From: a virus | Reading direction: 5' to 3' (one strand) | IMG/VR virus record: IMGVR_UViG_3300036785_000582 | Coordinates: 1-44,287 of that record | Length of the DNA stretch: 44,287 nt | In this document: positions 39,712-44,287 of the stretch, one piece after another | Layout: every line of letters begins with the position of its first letter | Numbering within the stretch: the first letter of the stretch is position 1 | Notes under the pieces: generated by a model | What the model saw: the letters and a program-made list of their open reading frames with translations, nothing else | What the model was told of the DNA's origin: nothing | Databases searched by the model: none | Made by a program: the position numbers and the translations under genes

Positions 39712-40605
39712 TCATCCTGCCAAGATGCTTGGTGTGATAGAACCGACGCCCGTGCCACCACTCTGCGGCGTGAGCGCACCGCTGAGAATGCTGCCCAAGA
39801 TGCCGCCAGTCTGGGCGAGGCCCGTCGTCTCAGTCGACTGCTGAGAATTGGTGGTGCCGCCGAGCGCAGCAATCTGCGCTAGAATGTTCCCATAGTTCTG
39901 GTTGAGTTCATATGGGCGAAGAGTCTGCGCCGTACCTGCCGCAATCTGCGCCGCTGGCCCAGCCAACGATCCGGCAACGAGATTAGGCGTCTCGCCAATG
40001 GCGGTGGTGGTCGCGCCGACATTGGTATTGTAAGCATTGAGACCCAGCGCGTTCTCCGCATCGGTCATGCCCTTGGCCCCGTAGTAATCATTGAGGCCGC
40101 CGCCCGTGCGCTCCGCGCCGCCGAACGTCGAATTGACAGCTTGCAGAGCTTGGCTCCCCGTGGTCTTCATAATCGACGCGAGGTACGGGTTGGAATTTAT
40201 ATTGAGAAGCGAACCCCCAGCGATGTTCCCAGCCTCACCTGCGGCGGTGTTCAAGGCCGTGGTCGCGGGCGCGCCCGTGCCCGTGGCCGCGTTCAGCGCG
40301 CTGTAGCCCGCCTGCTCTGGCGCACTGATCTGCGGTGCGCCGCCGCCGTAGAGCGCCTGGGTCCCCGCGACATACTGATTGATTGGCCCCACGGTTGGCG
40401 CATAGGGCGTCTTGGTCGTGGTGGCGTTGGTATAAGACTGCTGCTTGGCCGGACCACCGAGAACCTCCTGGCCCAAGGCGCTCCCAAAGTTGAGCTGATT
40501 ATTCCCAACAGCGGGCGGCGCATAGGGGCTCGCCACCGGGGCTGGCGTCGGAATAGCCGGATTGGTGCCCGTCAGATTAGGATTGGGTAGGGGCGTGATG
40601 GCCAT
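39712..40605 (-). CDS. Putative internal virion protein, Ala/Gly/Asn-rich
   Basis: 297 residues, rich in Ala, Gly, Asn and Thr. GTQALYGGGAPQISAPEQAGYSAL, NPYLASIMKTTGSQALQAVNSTF and a C-terminal Gly-rich hydrophobic stretch (GLAQTGGILGSILSGAL) resemble membrane-active ejection proteins. RPYELNQNYGNILAQIAALGG is a likely helix. Function inferred from composition and neighbours. Confidence 0.6.
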   Translation of the reverse strand: MAITPLPNPNLTGTNPAIPTPAPVASPYAPPAVGNNQLNFGSALGQEVLGGPAKQQSYTNATTTKTPYAPTVGPINQYVAGTQALYGGGAPQISAPEQAGYSALNAATGTGAPATTALNTAAGEAGNIAGGSLLNINSNPYLASIMKTTGSQALQAVNSTFGGAERTGGGLNDYYGAKGMTDAENALGLNAYNTNVGATTTAIGETPNLVAGSLAGPAAQIAAGTAQTLRPYELNQNYGNILAQIAALGGTTNSQQSTETTGLAQTGGILGSILSGALTPQSGGTGVGSITPSILAG

Positions 40606-40612
40606 AGCACCC

Positions 40613-40948
40613 TCAATACTTTATGATCATCGGCGTCGCCGACTTGGGCAGTTGAAACACGGTGTTATTCCCGCCGTAGGTGTTTCTTATGGCGACGTAC
40701 AGCGCCGGATAATCACTGACATTCATGATCGCGCCATCCTCTGCCAGCCAGCCGGTCGGCGGCGCGACGCCCGCGTGCCACGGCATGCGCGCCCCCGTGG
40801 GCGGCAGCGCGCCGTTCACCTTAGCTGACCACTTGGTCAGTTCACCCATATGTTGCCGCGCCCATTGGTAGAAGCCAAGCGGGTTGGCGTCACCTTCCTT
40901 AAGCATGGTGAAAGCCGGATTGGGATTGGGGATCGGCGGCTTGCTCAT
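40613..40948 (-). CDS. Mini tail-collar-domain protein
   Basis: 111 residues. The C-terminal half is a collar-type domain: PPTGWLAEDGAIMNVSDYPAL, YVAIRNTYGGNN and FQLP. The N-terminal half is helical (GFYQWARQHMGELTKWSAKV). It starts in a 4-nt overlap with the tail-hub gene and may be a short fibre tip or adaptor. It is truncated relative to usual collar fibres. Confidence 0.7.
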   Translation of the reverse strand: MSKPPIPNPNPAFTMLKEGDANPLGFYQWARQHMGELTKWSAKVNGALPPTGARMPWHAGVAPPTGWLAEDGAIMNVSDYPALYVAIRNTYGGNNTVFQLPKSATPMIIKY

Positions 40949-42519
40949 CGCGAACCCTTACTCTTGCGCCATATATCCACGCCGATGGCATGCGACCACA
41001 CTGTCCCGACCGGCACATTGACCTTGAACTTCATATAGCGCGCGTCAGCCAAGATACTGTGCTCGCCTGTGATCTCTTGCACGATGGGCGTCGTATAGAC
41101 CTCGGTCTCGCCGATAAGCTGATCTCGCTGCGCCACCTGAACAGTTATCTGACTCGGCCCGGCGTCGATCTTAGGCCGGGCGCTGTTCACGAATATCCGC
41201 TGCCCATCGGGGCTCTCGCTTTCGGCAGTGATCATAACAGCGGCCATGTTGGGGCCGTCGAATGTCCCATAGTAGCCGTTGGGATCGAACCCTGCGGATA
41301 TGGTGCCGCCGTGGAGGTAAGACGGGTCGTCGAACGTGACGGGGTAGCCATTGTCGAGATTACCCTTCAAATCGTCAAGACTTTGACCGGGGTACATCGA
41401 CTGCACAAGAAACTGCAGATTAAAGATGGCGTGCGCCCACCTATCTTCTATATACGAATAGATCATAACCTCGGTGAGCGTACCATCCTTACCTGTAGGG
41501 AAAGCCCACCAGATAGTCTCAGTCATAGCGTCGATGGTGCTTATGATCTGGCTACGGTACTTATAGTTGAGCTTCCTAAAGAAGTATCGGTTGACGCGGT
41601 CCGACCCGATAGGCGTCGAATTGGTGCCGTTCCATACGAAGAAGCCATCCTCGGCGATGAAGTATTGTCGCGGCCCCAGATTAACGATCCCGCCGGTACA
41701 CATCGCCCCACGGTTTATCTCTGTGGTTGCTATGTCAAACACCGTGGGCAGCCCAGCATAGGACAACGTGCTGATGCTCTTGCGCTGAAACACCGTGCCG
41801 GTGATGCCCCAGCCTGTGATGCCCGTGACCGTGCCGCCCTCGGTCGGCATATCCTGAAAGTCCGACTGCGTGCCAGGGTCCGTCACCCACGGCTGTTCTA
41901 TGTTATCAAAGCCGGACCAACGTATCCTATTCGGGTAATACCCATCGCTCTCCTGGGTATTGCCGAGCATGAGAAAGTCGCCGACCCGCGCACCACAAGA
42001 CGCAACCGGCGGCCCGCCGCCCAACAACCGGAACGGCTCAATGCCGGTCATGTCACTTATCTGCGGCAACACCTGTGGGTGGATCGCCACGAGGTTCGTC
42101 CCGTAGGGAATAAAGCGCCACTGGTAGAGATTGTAAAGAATGTAGTCGGGGACAAACAGCGGCGTGAACCCGGTGGTCGTAGCCGCATAGAGACCCTGCG
42201 CCGTGCCCGCGTACAGACGCACATCGTCACGCGGCGTGTCCACCACGATAGCGCCGATGCACGGCGAGTTTAGTTTCAGGGCCGTGTTGCTCGGATTTAG
42301 ACTCTTAAACGGAACGTAGCCCTTGTTGTACGGGATGACATTAAGGGCCTCGACCGCACCCGCCACCTGACTAAACGTCAGTTGGTTGAATGCCGAGACA
42401 TTCAACTCCATAAGATCGGGCAACCACCAGCCAAACGTCAGCGGCGTCGGCGCTGCCGACGCCGCCGCCGGGTCCGTCATCATCATAGCCCGCACAGCTT
42501 GCTGGAAGCGTGTCACCAT
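40945..42519 (-). CDS. Tail hub / DNA-stabilisation protein, P22 gp10-like
   Basis: 524 residues. Repeated beta-rich segments with Asp/Gly turns (YAGTAQGLYAATTTGFTPLF, RIRWSGFDNIEQPW, YFIAEDGFFVWNGTNSTPIG, WWAFPTGKDGTLTEVMIYSY) are typical of the gp10-type packaged-DNA stabilisation/tail hub family, a beta-propeller-like protein that closes the portal channel. Position next to the gp4-like adaptor agrees with P22-type tail assembly. Confidence 0.72.
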   Translation of the reverse strand: MVTRFQQAVRAMMMTDPAAASAAPTPLTFGWWLPDLMELNVSAFNQLTFSQVAGAVEALNVIPYNKGYVPFKSLNPSNTALKLNSPCIGAIVVDTPRDDVRLYAGTAQGLYAATTTGFTPLFVPDYILYNLYQWRFIPYGTNLVAIHPQVLPQISDMTGIEPFRLLGGGPPVASCGARVGDFLMLGNTQESDGYYPNRIRWSGFDNIEQPWVTDPGTQSDFQDMPTEGGTVTGITGWGITGTVFQRKSISTLSYAGLPTVFDIATTEINRGAMCTGGIVNLGPRQYFIAEDGFFVWNGTNSTPIGSDRVNRYFFRKLNYKYRSQIISTIDAMTETIWWAFPTGKDGTLTEVMIYSYIEDRWAHAIFNLQFLVQSMYPGQSLDDLKGNLDNGYPVTFDDPSYLHGGTISAGFDPNGYYGTFDGPNMAAVMITAESESPDGQRIFVNSARPKIDAGPSQITVQVAQRDQLIGETEVYTTPIVQEITGEHSILADARYMKFKVNVPVGTVWSHAIGVDIWRKSKGSR

Positions 42520-43172
42520 TGGGTGCCGCTCAATTCGTCATTACCCGCGAAGCGAATGGTGGAGCGGTCGATGAGATCTTGCTTGTAGTCCTCCGCCTGG
42601 GCGTCGAAGATCGACGCCTCCTTAAAGTCCTTGATTACGTCGCGCAGAACATTGCGCTTGGCCAAGGCCCGGATGTACAACTCACCGTTCAGAAGCCAGT
42701 TATTGGTGTCGTTGTCATCCACAAGGAGCGTCAACCCCTTGTAGCCATCGACCGCGATCACATACACTTGGTCGGGGATAGGGTACAGCCGGATCATCTC
42801 GACCGTGCGCGCGTAGCGCCGGGGCGGCCCTATGATGACCGCCCCGCTACTCGTCCAGTCATTCATTATCTGGTTGTTGGTCGGGTAGATTTGTAATCTG
42901 GCGTTGGCGTTCGGCGTGCCCCCAGGCCCTGAGTTATACAGAAGATACATGGTGTCAATCTCGGACAACCCCATGTCGTCATACATCTCGGTGTTGTACA
43001 CTGTGTTGAAAGTATCGCCGCGCACTTCGTTGAAAAAGTAGCGGTCACCATCAGCCTCAGTGATGGCGTCGTTGATCGCGCTCTTTATCTCGTTGGTCAG
43101 GTTCGACCGGCGAAGCTCGGCGGCGATGCGCAACGTCTCCGACAAGAACGTCGGTGCGGCGGGCGTCCCCAT
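42513..43172 (-). CDS. Head-tail adaptor, P22 gp4-like
   Basis: 219 residues from the ATG at 43172, 1 nt after the upstream stop. An N-terminal helix (LTNEIKSAINDAITEAD), RYFFNE, YLLYNSG, LQIYPTNNQIMNDW and a C-terminal helical part (LYIRALAKRNVLRDVIKDF, then DAQAEDYKQDLI) follow the pattern of phage adaptor proteins that dock on the portal and accept the tail. Overlap with the hub gene is 7 nt. Confidence 0.72.
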   Translation of the reverse strand: MGTPAAPTFLSETLRIAAELRRSNLTNEIKSAINDAITEADGDRYFFNEVRGDTFNTVYNTEMYDDMGLSEIDTMYLLYNSGPGGTPNANARLQIYPTNNQIMNDWTSSGAVIIGPPRRYARTVEMIRLYPIPDQVYVIAVDGYKGLTLLVDDNDTNNWLLNGELYIRALAKRNVLRDVIKDFKEASIFDAQAEDYKQDLIDRSTIRFAGNDELSGTQW

Positions 43173-43173
43173 G

Positions 43174-43482
43174 TTACTTGGGCCTACGCCGCGCCGACGC
43201 CGAGTGATCGACCGGCGGCAGTTCATCTTCGCCTAGGTTGTTCGCTTCGATGACGCCTTCTTCTTCAAACTCTTTGAGCGACGTTGCCCACAATTCAGCA
43301 GTTTCAGGATAGTACCCGAACACCGGCTCGGTCATGGGGCCGTTGACACGGAACTCAACCATGATCAAGCCATACACTTGCCCACCGCTGATGGCGTCGG
43401 CCTGAAGCGCGTCGCGCATCTGTCGTGGATAACCCGACACGTCCACCACCGTGTACGCCGCTTGTTTGCTGGATGTCTTCAT
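43174..43482 (-). CDS. Small acidic virion-region protein
   Basis: 102 residues. YTVVDVSGYPRQMRDALQADA, GGQVYGLIMVEFRVNGP and a C-terminal acidic/basic tail. It lies just upstream of the head-tail adaptor gene. Possibly a head-completion protein; not recognised. Confidence 0.6.
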   Translation of the reverse strand: MKTSSKQAAYTVVDVSGYPRQMRDALQADAISGGQVYGLIMVEFRVNGPMTEPVFGYYPETAELWATSLKEFEEEGVIEANNLGEDELPPVDHSASARRRPK

Positions 43483-43501
43483 ATCTATCTCCTAAAAGGG
43501 T

Positions 43502-43536
43502 GGGGGCGGGCTGTGTTGTGTGAAAAACCCGCCCCC
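43502..43536 (-). terminator. Hairpin in the virion operon
   Basis: GGGGGCGGG (43502-43510) pairs exactly with 43528-43536 (9 bp, 17-nt loop). On the minus strand the stem is followed by ACCCTTTTAG. It may weaken read-through from capsid and decoration genes into tail genes. Confidence 0.5.
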
Positions 43537-43567
43537 TTAAGAGGGTTGCGACAGGAACGCTCCCCCC

Positions 43568-43966
43568 TTAACCGTCAATGTTCGGACAGAATTCTATCAC
43601 CACGTCGGCTTGCCCGAGCGTGGGCGCGCCGGTCACAGTAACGTACACGTCTTGGTCAGCAGTCGCGGCGACCTGTGCGCCGGTCTGCCACGCCACGGCC
43701 GCGACCGATCCAACCGCACCGGCGGCTTCCGCCGCGCCGACGATGTTGGTCCCGCCCGGCGTGGTGCCGACCGTGATGTGCGGCGTGGTGCCGTTGAACG
43801 CGACGTTGACGGCAACCGTCGCGCCAACGATGACCGCGCCCATCGGAAGACCATTGGGAAAAAGTACGCCGGTCGCCATGTTCGGCGTCGGCACGGAGGC
43901 GTCCACACGCTTGCGCAGAAAATCGGTCTGCTGCGAGACGTTGGACCGGGGTGTAGTCAAGGTCAT
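43568..43966 (-). CDS. Putative head decoration protein
   Basis: 132 residues with AAGGAG 8-9 nt before the ATG at 43966, immediately after the capsid gene. It is all-beta in look: GAVIVGATVAVNVAFNGTTP, ITVGTTPGGTNIVGAAEAAG, and a closing DVYVTVTGAPTLGQADVVIE strand pair. Small beta proteins next to the capsid gene are commonly head decoration or stabilisation proteins. Confidence 0.62.
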   Translation of the reverse strand: MTLTTPRSNVSQQTDFLRKRVDASVPTPNMATGVLFPNGLPMGAVIVGATVAVNVAFNGTTPHITVGTTPGGTNIVGAAEAAGAVGSVAAVAWQTGAQVAATADQDVYVTVTGAPTLGQADVVIEFCPNIDG

Positions 43967-43978
43967 GTGTGTTGCTCC

Positions 43979-44287
43979 TTACGGTTGCGGGCTGTAGGTC
44001 GGCATCACGAAGGTGCCGAAATCGTAGGCGTTGAAGGTGGTCTTCTTCATGCCGGCGATCAGGCCCGCGGACACGCCGAGTTGGTTGTTGTAGTCGAAGA
44101 GTTCTTCGACCCACTTCACCTTCTCGGGGGTGCCCTCGTCGCGGCCGGTGGCGATGGTCGCCGCCTGCGCCCCGGCGAGGACAGCCCGTCGTACGTTGGC
44201 GATGGAGTTGTTGTTGGAATTGTTGACGCCCATCGTGACACGGGTACTTTCGTGCATCACGACTTGGTTGTAGATGCACGAAAGTAC
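43979..44287 (-). CDS. Major capsid protein (C-terminal part, continues at 925-1)
   Basis: The C-terminal 57 codons plus stop lie at 44151-43979; bases 44152-44277 repeat the start of the window. The region reads HESTRVTMGVNNSNNNS, AQAATIATGRDEGTPEKVKW and EELFDYNNQLGVSAGLIAGMKK, ending YSPQP; the DYNNQLGVSAGLIAGMKK stretch is typical of the end of N4-gp56 capsid proteins. Bases 44278-44287 are artefactual and not part of the gene. Confidence 0.9.
   Translation of the reverse strand, partial: VLSCIYNQVVMHESTRVTMGVNNSNNNSIANVRRAVLAGAQAATIATGRDEGTPEKVKWVEELFDYNNQLGVSAGLIAGMKKTTFNAYDFGTFVMPTYSPQP
44152..44277. repeat. Terminal direct repeat (assembly overlap), right copy
   Basis: Identical to 1-126. 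Joining the copies restores one continuous capsid gene of 366 codons including the stop, which shows the molecule was circular in the assembly graph. Confidence 0.95.
44244..44287. repeat. Fold-back end: 14-bp inverted repeat at contig tip
   Basis: The last 14 bases (ATGCACGAAAGTAC) are the exact reverse complement of 44244-44257. In the intact sequence only GCATC/GATGC would pair here; the extra 10 bases look like a strand-switch at that 5-bp microhomology, an amplification or assembly artefact. Confidence 0.8.

Noticed and set aside
40990-42273. Open frame of 427 codons on the plus strand opposite the tail hub gene
   Set aside because: Antisense to a well-supported virion gene; composition (Arg/His/Asp-rich) is that of a shadow frame.
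1-44151. Temperate lifestyle genes or tRNA genes
   Set aside because: No integrase, excisionase, partition gene or attachment site recognised, and no tRNA cloverleaf noticed by eye; a tRNA scan was not possible here.
1-44287. Membership of the N4-like phages
   Set aside because: Only the capsid family is shared; the giant virion RNA polymerase and N4 transcription genes are absent and the tail proteins are P22-like.

Overview
The window is an almost complete genome of a tailed phage with a podovirus-type virion, assembled as a circular contig. The first 126 bases are repeated at 44152-44277, and the major capsid gene is cut by the window edge: it runs from 925 down to 1 and resumes at 44151 down to 43979. 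The unique circle is therefore about 44151 bp. The last 10 bases are a short fold-back artefact. Base composition is high in G+C apart from one AT-rich control region near 13.7-14.4 kb. A spike-base protein of the type found in Rhodobacter gene transfer agents, together with the G+C content, suggests an alphaproteobacterial host; this is inference. No integrase, tape-measure, sheath or N4-type virion RNA polymerase is visible.

The genome has two opposed arms. The leftward arm (13533 down to 1, continuing round the circle from 43966 to 34341) carries virion genes: a truncated small-terminase-like protein, spike base, a fibre, a collagen-like fibre, small and proline-rich proteins, large terminase, P22-type portal, a scaffold-like protein and an N4-gp56-type capsid protein. 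Across the origin follow a decoration-like protein, head-tail adaptor, tail hub, collar-domain proteins and a set of Ala/Gly/Pro-rich proteins that are probably internal or ejected.

The rightward arm (14439-34183) is a dense, overlapping replication and metabolism operon: a MoxR-type AAA+ ATPase with a degenerate vWA-like partner, TOPRIM-SF3 primase-helicase, a miniature DnaJ, a putative ssDNA-binding protein, HAD phosphatase, HTH protein, family A DNA polymerase, Cas4-like nuclease, DnaQ-like exonuclease, VRR-NUC nuclease and SNF2-type helicase. It also encodes a protein matching the Acb2/Tad1 cyclic-nucleotide sponge family (anti-CBASS/anti-Thoeris).

The most notable system is at 30166-33921: an amino acid:DNA transferase-like protein, a P-loop kinase, a separate 5-hmdU DNA kinase helical-domain protein, a thymidylate synthase/dUMP hydroxymethylase homologue and an HD-domain nucleotidase. 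Together they predict that part of the thymine in this phage's DNA is replaced by 5-hydroxymethyluracil and then hypermodified after replication. The arms meet head-to-head at a region holding many copies of a TTGGCACA-type motif (13650-14355), probably an operator or origin region, and tail-to-tail at a G+C-rich inverted repeat (34215-34325). No endolysin is recognisable; several tiny membrane proteins are the only lysis candidates.
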